From contig OZ017752.1 of NCBI GenBank assembly GCA_963969365.1, forward strand, positions 2,852,001 to 2,916,000: a DNA stretch of 64,000 bases, written 5' to 3'. Below are positions 23,603 to 36,600 of this stretch, in pieces. The position numbers were made by a program, and so were the translations under genes. Position 1 is the stretch's first letter. The number at the start of each line of letters is the position of its first letter. The notes beneath the pieces are model-generated. The model was not told the DNA's origin, ran no database searches, and worked only from the letters and a program-made list of their open reading frames with translations. This DNA is from Asterochloris sp. CNOR1 (taxonomy: Eukaryota; Chlorophyta; Trebouxiophyceae; Trebouxiales; Trebouxiaceae).

Positions 23603-26600
23603 TCAGCAAGTTGGCGCTTTCAGGATGCAGCAGAGAACAGGGGTGCAGCACAGGCGGTGTGCAGCACAGGCAAAGGGAGTGCTGGTCACTCCTGCAGGAA
23701 GCAAATGCCAGAACATGAGCTAAAAAGTATCCAGGCAGCATGTGCACCATTCGCCATGCAGTAGTGCAAGGCACACCTGCGGGTGATGTCTTGGCAGGGC
23801 CAGCCTTGGCGTCGGCAGCCAGGCGCTTCATGCCGCGCATGCTGCGAGAGTTGGCAGCCTGCAGTGAGGGGCTCAGAATGTGACCGCAACAAGCAACTCA
23901 TGGATGCCCAGCTGGTGCAGAGCAATGTAGCCCAGTGGTGTTAGGGCCAGCACAATACACGACACAAAGGAAGCAGCACAGTTTTGCAAGAAAAGTCATG
24001 CAGCACTCACAAAGGCAGACACTTGGTAGTGCAGGCCCTGCTCCCGCTCTGCTGCGGTGTACTCAGCGTCTGCAGGTCCACACGATGGTGTCAGAACAGG
24101 TATGCCTGATGACACACATGTTGTGTATTTGGGCATTTGGCTAGACACACACAGCAAACATCGCGATCAGGGCCGCCATGTGCCTTGCTCAGTGCACAAA
24201 GTTATTTATCACACATGCTGGCCAGACATCTTTGTCAAATCTCTCTGTGAGCGCCATTCAGGCCAGTGATCAGGCAGAAGGATGTGTTCACTACTCGTAA
24301 CAAGCTTGGTGTGGGCAGCAGAGTCTGACGCCGCACAGAGCAAAACCGACAGCAGCAGTCTCGAGGGTCAGCAAGACAGGCAGACGCTTCCTGTGAGGCT
24401 CACACACACCCAGCAAGCCACTCAGGAAAGAGCATGCAACACTCAACAGGTGAAGACACCAACAGGCAGACTCACAGTAGTATTCCTCCTCTGTGGCGCC
24501 CTTCTTAGGGCCCAAGATGAGGCCACCCCACATGGGGAAGTAGACGGGGGCCACACCAATCATGGCCACGATGCACATGACACCACCCATCCACTTCATG
24601 GCTGCGGGGGGCGTGACGTCTGCAGGCAGGGTGCACTGGGTTTCAGCAGAGGTGGACTCAGGGCAGAGGTGGGATACTCAGAGCCCTGCACAGCTGCACA
24701 GGGAGTAGGCCTCTACAGGCAGGGGAATCGGCACCTCTAGCCTAACCACTGGCACTTAAGACTAGAGGCAGCAAGTGAAGCAGATTGCGACTGCCCACAG
24801 AGGCGTGAATCATCCCACAACCACAGTGCCTCACACAACACCTCTCAAGTGCTGACAGCAACTTTTGAGCAGGCATGCAAAGACTAGCCTGCTGTGATGC
24901 GATACAAACCAAGGGGTCCACATGAGCTGTGTATGCACTCCGGCGATGGAAGCATTGGGTTGCCTGCCAGATGCCAAGAGTGGAACCTCCCTGGCCATAT
25001 AAGCAGCAGTCAAACCACAAACACCATTCACAGCAAGGGTGCTTGGAAGTAGCAGCATGTGATGGCTGCTGAGTGGGCCCACACAGCGGTAAGTGCCAAT
25101 GAATGGTGTGGTGAGGACACCAGCAAAGATGATAGGTGCTGCCTGCCACGAGTGCAACACGGAGCAGGTGGGCACTCACAGTAGCTGCCGACAGTGGCTG
25201 TGTTGAGGAAGAAGATTGCCTGGTTGATGACACCACCACTGGCGCCACCAGCGCTGACAAGCCCACAGCACAGGCCAGTGGAGCGGCGGGACACGAAGGG
25301 CACGACACCATAGATGCAACCGCATGTTCCCTGCAGGGCACAGCGTGAAGGTGTTCAGCAAGCTCGGGATAGCAGGCAGCGGCAGCGGACATATGTCACA
25401 TCAGATTTGAGAAGGTAGGGATGCGAGTAAGACTGGTGTGGCCGTGAACTCAGCGTCTCCTCAGCTGACTTCTGGCAGGCTGCATGGAAGCCAGTGGACG
25501 TCTCTGGCAAACCCAGAAAGGCATTGAAGGCAGCCCTGTCGCAGCATTTGGGAAGGGAGCAAACAGGCTCACCTCAATAGCAAAGGCAGCAAGGACGATG
25601 AATGCAATGGTGGCGGGGTAGGAGCCAGAGGAGTGGCCCAGCAATGCCACCCACAGCCCGGCAGAGGCCTGGTAGAGGAACAGACACCAGATGCGGCCAC
25701 GCATGCCCCACCTGCAGACAAGCACAGGGAGCAGCCTGTGTTTGTGCCAACCCACACAAGGCAGGTGGGAACAGGCTGGTCAGCAGGCACGGTGCTGGGG
25801 CACATCAGAGTGCATGCGAGCGGACCTCTGCTGCAGGGCACAGTGCAGCACATGCTCAAAGCAGCACAGCTGCTGCACGCTGAATGCGCAATGCAGCCTG
25901 CAGGCCTCCAAGCTCACTTCCTGCCCATGAGGTCAGAGAAGACGCCGCCCATTGGCCGGGCAATGAAGTTGAGAGTTCCAAAGATGGCTGCCAGATTGCC
26001 GGCTTTGGTGACACTGAAGTTGAAGTTGTTGCCCAGGTAGGTGGGCAGCACATTGTCCAGGGCCAGCTCCACACCAAAACTGCAGCAGTGTCACTGAGAA
26101 GTGGGTATGTCTGGAGGCGAAAAATGTGCACCATTGAGTCAAAGGCAGCAGCAGGAGCTACTGGCTGCATGACGGCTGCTATTGCTGGTTGAGCTTTCAC
26201 GAGGCGCAGCACATGCTTGGGGCTGGATTGTTGATTGAGCATACGAAGGTCCTTCCTTGGCCACTCAGTTGCAGCGGGCCTACCTGCTGCTGCACAGCTC
26301 GGCCTGTACTCTGCAAAGCAGGCCTGAGGTTTTGCAGTGCCAGACATCACAGCATTGGCAGGGTGCCCACCTGTAGGCGTAGCAGAGGGCCAGGCCCCAC
26401 ACACGGTAGTTGGTGAGGCCATTGAACATCTCCCTCCAGAACTTCTGCTTCTGCTTCTTGCCAGTGCGCTCCAGCTCAGCCCAGTTGCCGTCAGGGGTGT
26501 CCTGCAGCCGAGAAAGGCAATGCTCATTTTGACACTCATTCCAAAACTGGCTTGATGGTGAGTGCTGGCAAGCAACCCTCTTGCTGACGCCAGGCAGACC

Positions 26601-29118
26601 CCTTCCACGTGGCTCAAATCATGCTCAGCACGGGTCCAGCCCAACACAAGCGCAGGCACAGCTTATCAGGCTGTATCTCTCGTGAAGCACCTTGCTGAGG
26701 CACAACAATTTGCAGCTGCCTCTGCAGTGCTCACTTGTCCAAAGGCCAAGATGGCGAGGGCAGAACCGATGTGCATGCAGCCAGGGAGGAAGAAGGCCCA
26801 GCGCCAGGACATGAACTGGCTGGTGCCGTTTTTCTGGATGCGCTCAGCCAGGTTGGGCATGACAATCTGGGTGATTCCACCACCTGCAGGGAGGTGAGGT
26901 TGAAGTGAAGTGAGCGCTTGAGCAAGGCAGTGCAGTGTGACTCAGGCCCACAGCTTGCAGTGCACTCGTCCTTGGCCCAAGCAGCGCGCATGACAGGGGC
27001 TTCCAGATAGCCTGGACCAGAGCCAGAGCAGCACACTGCTGGCCATGGTATGTGACGCAAAGGACCCAAGCAGGCTGCGGTCTGTACACAAGCTTGTGCC
27101 ATGCCATGCTGTGCATCCCTCCCTGCTCCTGTGATCCGCAGCAAGCTGCACGAGCCTGTAGAAAGTAAGGTGGTTGCACAATCCCCTATCATTGTGTCAA
27201 CGGACAAGCGCAGCCTGGGTTGCTGACCTGCATTTCCCCAGCCGCCAGAAATGGCGTTGGCCATGCCCACCACGGTGGGAGCAAACATGATGGAGGTCCA
27301 GAATTGACAGCACACAAAGGTGGCCAGGCCAAACCCGATGAGCAGGCGCACAATGATGTAACTGATGTGGTTCTGCAGCATCGCATGGGTGGGTGTTGAG
27401 TTGAGGAACGCAAAGCGTGCAAGCAGCTCTGTGGCGTGCCCAGCATCTGCTGGCAAGAAGTGGTGCATACGGTGATCAGGATAGCTCAAGTTGCATTCAA
27501 ACACATGCCCAATGCAACAATGCAGCGTGGCACACCACTTGGCAGCGAAGACTACATCAATGCGAAATGGACTGCTCTGCAACTGGGGAGTATTGGTCTG
27601 ACCCCACCTCGACCAGGCAGATGCCAAACACGAAGCTGGCTACGCACAGAAGCAGGGCGGCAAAGGTGTAGCGCGGCCCAACTTTGTCGCAAATGGAGCC
27701 AATGGCGATACGCATCACAACGGTTCCAGAGGTGGTCACCACACCTGCAGCGGCAGGAAGGCGACTGCAGCTATGGAGTCGATCTGCAGCCTGCTACACT
27801 TACAAGAGCAGCACTCACCAGCAATGTTGGCCTGGTACTGTGTCAGGTTGATGTCCTGCCTGATGTAGCTGATCAGTGGTGCCGCAGCATATGCACTGAA
27901 GAAAGTCAGGAAGAACTGGAGAGCAGGCAGAGGGAGTTACAGTCAGTTGGCTGAGAGGTGGGACGGCAACAGCTTTGAGCGGAGCATCCAGACAAGTGCT
28001 GGCTTACCCCAACCCAGTTCAGGTGGAAGCTGAGCATGTGGGGAGGCATGAAGCTCCACAGCTTGATTGCCTTGCCTTTGTGCTCGGAGTCCACCTGCAC
28101 AAAGTATCTTCTTGAGAAGACCGACTCTGTGTAACCTATGTATAATGACTGAGGGCCCATCAAGCAAGCTCTGCAGAGCAGCAGACAGGCCACAGCACAG
28201 GATGGCCACCGTCAGGAGAGGGTCAGGACACTGCTGGGCAGTGCTGCAACCAACGTCTGCTCACAGAGCGCCATGGGACTTGAGCACACCACAGCATCTC
28301 AGTGCCTTTGGGTCAAGTTGCACAGCAGGCTACATGCAACAGCCCGCAAGCAGGTGGCACGGCGCTGGATGTGACTGCTGCCATGCAGCTGTCCGACCGA
28401 TGCTTAAGCCTCCCACTTCATTTGTCAACGGTCCCATGTGTCAAGCCCTCCACCCAAGTCAAAAGTGCGGCAGCCGTCCTGCAAACGTGCCCCACCACAG
28501 CTGCACCAACATCCATGTCCACGGCCATGTCACTGCAGGCCCTCACCGGCATGCCATGGAAGTTGGGCACTGGGGAGTTGTCAGCCTTGTGTCCAGGCCT
28601 CATGTAGGGGAACGGCTTGCCCATCCGCTTCTTCTCCTGCTCATGCTCCATCATTGGTGTACCAGTGTGGATCAAGTCTGGGTTGGTGTGCTGCAAACAA
28701 TTGAGGCCAGCTTGTGAGAGCCAGCTTGAGGGCTAAAGTCCCGAAGTGCTAACCTTGCAGGGTAACTGTTGGGTGCTGCTTGGCTTATGTGCTGACTTGC
28801 TCACGTGCTATGTCCAATGAAACGTTCACGAGCAGCCAGGGGAGCATATTGCTACTTGCATTGGTCCTGGTGGGGGCTGATAACCCAACAGAGGTGCGTC
28901 CACCACGCATGCACACATAGCCCCACTGGGGAACAGACTCCTAGAGGTGGGGAGCTGCAAGTTCCTAAGCGACATGGATGAGTACAGGAGCAACAACAAG
29001 TGGGGCCACATGGATCCATGTGCAGAGTTCTGAGATAGATCTTGCCCCACAGACAGCCCCAGAGACAGCCGCCATTCTAACAGACAAATGTTACAGTCCC
29101 TACCTGTCCCTCAGACAT
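23603..29118 (-). CDS. NRT2: High-affinity nitrate transporter (NRT2/NNP family, MFS)
   Basis: Fifteen exons close to 576 codons plus stop: 29118-29104, 28690-28547, 28094-28008, 27915-27819, 27744-27608, 27372-27228, 26883-26735, 26501-26371, 26079-25918, 25711-25573, 25330-25180, 24619-24476, 24069-24011, 23858-23777, 23691-23603. The last exon is the least certain. Plant NRT2 landmarks follow in order: AAAPLISYIRQDINLT, AIGSICDKVGPRYTF, GFGLATFVCCQFW, GGWGNAGGGITQIVMPN (nitrate signature), FGVELALDNVLP, RPMGGVFSDLMGRKWGMRGR, AIEGTCGCIYGVVPFVSRRS and YFPMWGGL. It is a 12-TM plasma-membrane proton/nitrate symporter. NRT2 proteins usually need the NAR2 partner, not seen in this window. Exon 1 is only 15 nt (MSEGQ), supported by phase and by the second exon lacking a better start. 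Confidence 0.95.
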
Positions 29119-30610
29119 ATTCGCTTCTCCGCGCAAGGCTAGAGTCTAGCACTGCTGCGTGTAGCGGTGACCGTACTTGTCGCAGACACGCGAGCGCACC
29201 AACTGTTTTTGAACTGCAGAATGAATGGGCCCTGTTGTGAAAACCTTTCCCTGCTATGAGTAAGTCATCATTTGTGCCCTTAGGAAAAAATGAAAGAAAG
29301 TGGCAGGGCGCTTTGGATGAAGACTGTTACACGTCTACTTGATAGCTAGACTCCAGGCACGAGCAGTGGGGCTTGCTTAGTTCCCAAGGAAGTTTCCTCA
29401 AGGCTTGACATTGCCCGACTTTACAAAATCATGTTTACGGCTTCAACAATCTGCACTCTAGCTGGTGGGGCTTCATCAAAATCTTTGCGATGCCCCAGAA
29501 GTCTTTGAGTTGTACCAGCCCTTCATCTCTGCCTTTGACAGCAGCCAGCTTAGCAAGCACAAATGAAGAGCTTGCGCAGTGGCTGCACCATCAAATCAGC
29601 CAGTGCTTGCATGCATGCTGTGCAAAGTGGACATGAACTGCAGCAAACCAACAAGCACAGGCAGTCGAGTACTCAGTTTACTGACAGGAAGGCAGGGTCG
29701 ATGTGCCTCATCAGGCGGTCTCGCCAGCACCCACATAAATGAGTGGCCATGCCAGCACCTGCATCAGTTGCAGATGACGCCCAGCTCATGCTGCTCCCTA
29801 AAGGCAGCACTGCAGCATGGGTGAAGGTGCTGTGTCCGACAAACATTGGCTCGACAGGCCTGACCTTGTTACTCAGAGTGTGAGATCCAGAGGGCGTGCA
29901 TTTATGCAGCCCAGTAACGGGCAGAGATTCAGCAGGACTAGACAGCTGAATGCCACCGAAAAAAAGCGCCAAAACGAAAACGCAACCGGATTAGCGCACC
30001 CCCGCTGAACGAAATCGTCTGAACTCTAAATTTAAAGTCCGGTGGATTTTTGTGCAGGCCCCAGTGAAGCCGTTGCACTGATGGCAAGGCTGACCTGCCA
30101 GCTGGCAGCACTCATCACGGGTAGAAGGACCTCCAGATATCCCTGCTCCTGCTTGGCATGGCCATCAGATATGCGCTCCCACTGCCCATCACTACAACCT
30201 GATTGACATCGTCAAGACCATATATGTATACGCCCCTGTAACTCACTGCACCCTTTGAGGGGGCACCATGTGGCAGATGCAGGGCACCCATGCAGAAAGC
30301 TGACAACCCTGAAGCTTCATTGATCCAGCCAGTCACATCATTGGCTAGATCGGTGGAGCTTCAGTGTCAAACGTGGGACACTTGAGCCTCAAGTGATGCC
30401 CTCCTACACCGAATCCACCGTTCAAAGCATACAGGTGCGATGCAACTCCTCTCTGATAGGTGGCTACTCGCTGCAAAAGAGCAACCTGCACCAATTCGTC
30501 ACTATGCAGCCTGAGATTTCATGTGCTCAAATTATCTGCTGAACTTACACAAAGGTTGTTGAGGTCATGATGACATGTGCCACAAGCAGATGTCTGGCAG
30601 GCTTGCCCTC
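29119..30610. promoter_or_regulatory. NRT2 upstream region / intergenic
   Basis: 1.49 kb between the NRT2 start and the stop of the next minus-strand gene, so it contains the NRT2 promoter. An A-rich patch at about 29958-30050 (aaaaaaagcgccaaaacgaa, later ctaaatttaaag) stands out in composition. No coding exon was recognised. NRT2 promoters in green algae respond to nitrate and ammonium, but I can point to no specific binding site. Confidence 0.4.
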
Positions 30611-33600
30611 TCATCCGTTGCGTCTCCATGTGGCAGCCACCCACTCGCTAAAGCTGACATGTTGGGCCTTCCCGCGAGCCGGGGGCGTGGCATCCTTTGG
30701 CGCAGAGCCCTTTGGGGCTGCCTCTGGCTGCCCAGCTAAGCTGCACAGGCTGTCTGTGTTGGCAGGGGGCTCCCAGGCAAAGCTGCCGCTCCAGCCAGGC
30801 AGCAACGGTGAGATCAGGGGTTCAAAGACCTCCCCTGTGGTGGTGTCCTTGCTGGCAGGCTTGTGCGCAGAGATCATGTCGGCCCCCAGGCATGGGAACT
30901 CAGACTCTGCGAGAGAGCCTTCCTGCAGGAGGCAGGGTTCATGCAGCTAAAGCGACACGCCAGTTCTTGAGCTTGTGAATGGCTGCCAACCGCGCACTGG
31001 GTGCACAATAGCGATTGTAGTCTTGCTGGCAGGCCTCGCACCTTGCTGTGCAAGGACAAGCTGAAGGCTGACGTGCACCTAACTAGAGGTTGTCATCAAG
31101 ACAACATCTGCATGGGCACGGGCCTACAGGCTGGCTGCCAGCTTGTCAGTCTATCAGGCAGCACTAGTTCAACTGCAGTCCTTGCCTTGCAGAAGAGGGG
31201 GGGCGCCAGGCCACACACGGTGAGGGCAGCAGCCTGTCAAGCTGTGATTCGCCAGGTGCGTATGACACTTGCCTTACGCTGCAGGCCGTTCACCAGATGT
31301 TCCCCTTTGTCTGCCACATTCTCCCGCTGTGCCTGCTGCTCCCTCAGCTCCAGGAAGACCATCGCCAGTGAGGTGATGATGTAGGCGCTGGGGCAGTGGA
31401 TACCTGCGCTCTTGAAGGTGCGCAGGGAGTCCAGGGTCTGCAGCAGCACAGCAGGGGGTCTCAAGGAGCTGCAACAGCACAGTGAGTGCCTGTCAAGTGA
31501 TTGCTTCAGAAAGGCCTCTCCGAAGGTGCACAGGGAATGTGGAGCCTGCAGCAGCGCAGCAGGTGGTCACAAAAGCTGCTGCAACAGTGGGGTAAGGTTA
31601 CAGTTGCCAGTCCACTAAAGACATCTTTGAAGGTGCACAGGAATGCAGGGCCTGCAGCAGCACAGCAGAGCGGATGAGACTATGCTGAAGGAACAGGTGC
31701 CTGCACTGCCGAAGGTGGCTGGGAGTCAAGGCCTGCAGCAGTGCGTTGTTGGGAGCATGGGCATGGCAGGAAGCTGAAAGCGTTCTGACCTTTAGTAAGT
31801 GTACATGCAAGCAGCACCCTTGCCCCAAGCAGTCTATGCAGGCTGGCAGAAGGATGAGAGAACAGTCAGTCAGAATCTGCACCACATCACTGGATCACTA
31901 GAACCCACGGGCAGACCTCAGCTCACACATGCAGGAGATAGTCAACCTCTGGTGGGTGCTGGGAGTCAGAGACATGGTGGACTTTTGGCCTGTGGCAGCC
32001 CATGTTGTGCCAGCAGCAGGGCTGGTACAACGGCGGAGCCCGTTTGCTGCCAGAATGAGACTAAGGCGCAAGTTGTCGCACAATTCAACAGGTGTGACAT
32101 GGGTGCACACCACTTGTCATGCACACACACATGGCACCAGTGCGTATTCATGGGGCTGCACAGCCTCTGCACTCCCTACCTGCACAGGCAAGGCACGAGG
32201 CCTGATGCTGCAGCACCAACTGTCGGTGAGCCCATCCTGTGAGGGGTGCCAGGGCACAGAGAGAGGCTTGCACCAGCATCAGGCCCTCACCTCCATTTGG
32301 ACGTCTGCAGGCGAGTTGCGGATGTACTTCATGCAGGGCTCGTTCAGGTCTCCTGAACCCAGTCCGTGGTCCAGGTACAGCTCTTGCAGCACAGCCTCAG
32401 CCTGTAGACAGGGTTGACTGTAGTTTGCTGGATACTCCAGCACTGCAGGAGGCACGCTGTGAAAAGCCCTGCACACAGGAATGAGTGAGATACACCTGCC
32501 AACATCCAGCATTGCAGATCCTAAATAGTGATGCCACAAACGCACTGCTGCATGCTGTGTGTGCACGGTGCAGCTCCTCCAGTACAGCACCAGCCTGCAG
32601 GCAACGTGCCACTCGATTCAGGATGACCTCTGCAGGGTCCCTGCACAACTCACTGTCAGTGCACAGCAACCAGCTTGTGACAGCCTGTGGGTGCCAGCAC
32701 ATCAGGTTTGAGCACGTCCAACAGCATGACAGAGGTGCAGCTCTTTCAGCACAGCCCTAGCCAGAAGGCAACCACTATATACTTCGTCGGAAAACGGGAA
32801 AAGGAAAAAGGCAGCCGTAGAGTTGCACACTTGCTTCTGAAGCAATTCAGGAGGTGCTGGTAAAGGTGCCAGTCGTGCAAGGCTGTTGCCTGCTGGCATT
32901 GTCAGCAGGTGGCTATCTGGAGCTCACGTGTAGGCGTGCAGCTAGACTGTCACGGCTGACACCTGCTTGGACAAGTGCAGCATGGCAGCACATCTGGGAC
33001 AAGGCATGCACAGCCTGAGCTTCACAACTCATACAGGCCCCACATGGTGGCGCCACCAGTCACGCGTGACCCATGCACATACTACGTGTTGCTTAAAGCT
33101 TTAACACTTGTGACCCATAACAAGAAGCAACACTTGCTAGTGCTGGGCTTGCTTGTGTTGCTTCTTGTTACGGGTCACAGGTAGTTTGACAAAGGTGCAA
33201 TAGCAATTGTGTGTAATTCTCTGCAGCCCTCACGTCTGGGCACAGTTCCCCGTCCTCTGTCAGCGGCTGCCCCAGCTGGCGCAGCCTGCGGGCTCCGCTC
33301 AGCCGCACTCGCTCCGCCACTTGCTGGTAGGTCAGACCAGGTCCTGCAGGCATTGGAGGACCTTAAATGTCACGGCCGCTGACCAAACCTCTGGTGCAGC
33401 CCACAGCAGACAGTCTGTGCACGTTGAGACCCCACCAGCCGCATGCTCATGTGAGCCAGCAGCTAAGGCTGGCTGCGGACAGCCCCTGGCCTGGCTGTGC
33501 GTCCAGCAGCTTGAGATAGGCACACACGCTGGTTGCTGACCAAGACCCTGTGAGCCGCTGCTGAGCAGTGCAGCAGTGGAGATTGCTGGCAGGAACCTCT

Positions 33601-36600
33601 CAGCCATTGTCACTCACTGACCACTGCTAAGAAGCGCGGTCACCCGCTCGCAAGGTGCAGGCAGCTTGCCTTGCAATCCCCTCATCAGCTGCCGAGGTGC
33701 AGGCACACACTGACCTGGACTGGAAGGCGACGCTGGCGCCTGCTGACTGCCAGGTGCAGGTGCCGCCTGCTTGGTGCCCTCCTCAGCAGGCTGCATCTCT
33801 GCCCAGTCCCTAGCCGCCACAGGCGCATGCACAGACGCCGTGCCAGAGGCATTGCTGCTGTCACTGAGCTGAGGCACGGTGGACGCATCTCGAGGCTGCC
33901 CGCCGGCGATCTGTGCTGCCGTTCTCATCACAGAGTCGCCTGCCTCAGCTGCAGTGCCAGCAACCTGCGCTGCTGTCTCAGCAGCAGTGCTGCCTGCCTC
34001 AGTTGCCAACAAAGCAGGCTGAGCCTCCGCGTCGGGGTCTTGGTGTCCCACATCGGCCTCACAAGAGTCACCTGGCCGCTCGCCAGGCTGCCCCTCCCTT
34101 TCATTTACGCTCCCCAGAGGGGGGAAGTCTGCAAGACGCAGCAGCAGAGAGCTGTGTAGCGGACCCAGTCGGAAACAGGTTTACAAAGTTGACTGCCTTT
34201 CGGCAGAGGCAGGGATACAGCCGCCAGCAGGAGGGAGTCATACCGGGGGCAGCCCCACTGGCTTCTAGCTGCCTTGACCCTGCCTCAGAATAGCAGGGTC
34301 CCACGTCACATCTGCCCCTTCACAGAGCCGTACCCCTCAAACTGCCTGGAACTTGCCTGCGCTGGTGGGTTCGTACTCCTCCTGAATAGCGGGTAGCTCC
34401 TCCTTGCCCTCCTCCCATGGCATCTCGTACTCTGGGTGCATCAGCTCCTTCAGACGACTGCGGCTGCTGTCTGCATCCAGCTCTGACAGGATGAAGTCAC
34501 AGTCCTCGTGGGTCTGCAGACATGTGTTGGCAGAGTGTGTCTGCAGGGGTGTCCAGGCAGCCAGGGTATGCAGGGCCTGCACGGTCTGGCCCAGGGTGTC
34601 ACATGTTTACACGCTTCATACCTCTGCAGGCAGACAGAGGCATGGACATTTTGTGCTCCCCAGAACTCTGCAGGCACACAGAGACAGTGCCTGCAGGCAC
34701 AAACTGTTGAGGTCAGAGCATCTGCAGGGGCTTACTGGTGGCTGCTGTCCTCACCCTGCTCTGACATGATGACGTCACGCTCTCCAGGGGTCTGCAGGCA
34801 TTCACTGTAAAATTGGAATGTCTTATCCTGCTATGACAGATGAAGTGGGGCTCCCAGTAAGTGTGCAGGGGCATGCGGCATGTGCCTTAAATGAAGTGCC
34901 CAGTGAAGGAGCATCCCTAGCTGCTTGGTTGAAGCAGCATTCTGCATTTTGTTCGTCAGCACCTCTGCAGGGCATTGTTGAGCACCCTTACACCCTGAGA
35001 AGCCGCCGAGGGCAGTTGCCTGGCTGTGAGTTGAGGTGGAGATAGAGGCGCAGCCGAAGCTGCATCTGCCCAGCAGGGCAGCTGTGGGCTGGAGTGCCAA
35101 GCCGCAGGGTTCTGCAGCCCCTCACCATTCTCTTCCAGGACTCTGCCCAGTCAGGGTTGTAGGCAGGGTTACTGCGCCTGTGAGGGGGGTGGAGGCACTC
35201 TGCCAGCTGGAGGCGCCCCACTGACAGGGACTTCATGTAGGCGGGCCCCACGCCATGCCTGCAGTCAAGACAGGGGACCCATGCTGGACAAGGCATGCGG
35301 TACCCGCCATGGAGACACAGCAAGAGGGGCTTCATTCAGGTTGGCCCCATGTAGGGCCCGGGGGGCAGTGGCGCCCATGCTGGACCAGACATGCAGCAGA
35401 TGCTGTGGAGGCACGAGAACAGGTGGTTCATGCAAGCAGGCCCCATACCACCCGTGCCTGCAGGTCCACTACGGCTGCACAGCTCACTGCCTAGCTGGTG
35501 CACAGGCTCAGGCTGTCAGGCAGGGCTGCTGCCATGTGCCCAGACCTGATGCAAAAGCACAGTCAAATGAGCTGCAATGCCTGCCTTCGCACAGGGTGGC
35601 TCCCTGCTGGAGCAGGCAGTGGCAGAGCTGAGAGCTGGCGTCGGAGCAGGCAGTGGCACAGGTAGAAGCTGCGGCTGCTGCTGGAGCAGGCATCTATGCA
35701 GTTCAGACCTGCTGCTGGAGCAGGCAGTACCACAGATGGGAGCTGCTTCTGGCTGATAAGCAGATGACACTCACTCAACGAATGTGGACAGGGCGTGACC
35801 TTCAGCAGTGGCTGCTCTCTGCTGAGCGTTACAGCACCTGACCTTGCCATCAGGATACCATGCAGTCTACCATCTGCCAGACAGGTAGCTGACAGGCAGG
35901 AAACAGCCACATCGTGTGTCACCAGGCAGTCTCGGAGCCCTTCTCCCGCACCTCTGCTTTCTGATCTCGGGTGAGCACCCTGCAGCGCAGTCAGCCATGG
36001 CATCGGCGTTTTGAGCACAGGCACCGCAAGGTGTTGGGGAATGTCAAATGTCATCATCCAGTCCAGGAGTGGACTGCTTTGGTCCGACACTGCCATGGTG
36101 AGCATAGCACAGCGCAGGTTGCAGCAGTCCAGTCTGGGACCATAGGAGCAGCCGAGAGCACCCCTCACAGGTTCCAGCACAAGGCAGCAAACCTTGGGGT
36201 TCCGTCACCCTGTCATGCAGCTTGCAGCACAGAGCACAGCAGTCACCTAGGTGTTGCAGGGCACTGGGTCTTCAGGCTGCAGGGCACAACAGTCAGCAGA
36301 GGGCCGCAACATCCCCAAGAACAGCCCATAGCAGGTGCCGGTTGACACTGCCCTGGGTCGTAGGATTACATGCACAGATGCAGAGCTTGACAGCAGCTGC
36401 AGCACTGCAGCATTGCTGCCTTGCTTGACAATCATGCAGCAGACAGTTGCAGCACTGCAGCATGGGCCGCCTTGCCTGGGCCAGCTGTGCTGAGCCCAAT
36501 GGGTATCAGCACTGTGCACAGGAACATGCGCCCAGGCCACTGCACATTGAGCAACAGCACAACAGCTAATGCACGGCATGTGGGCAGCTGCTCTGGTGCC

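Noticed and set aside
6299-29118. Nitrogen-assimilation gene cluster (amidohydrolase plus NRT2)
   Set aside because: The two genes are separated by unrelated genes (glyoxalase-like, peroxiredoxin, sulfotransferase), and no nitrate or nitrite reductase, NAR2 or other pathway gene is present.
33109-33179. tRNA or other structured RNA gene
   Set aside because: A single long stem without cloverleaf arms, T-loop or Pol III boxes.
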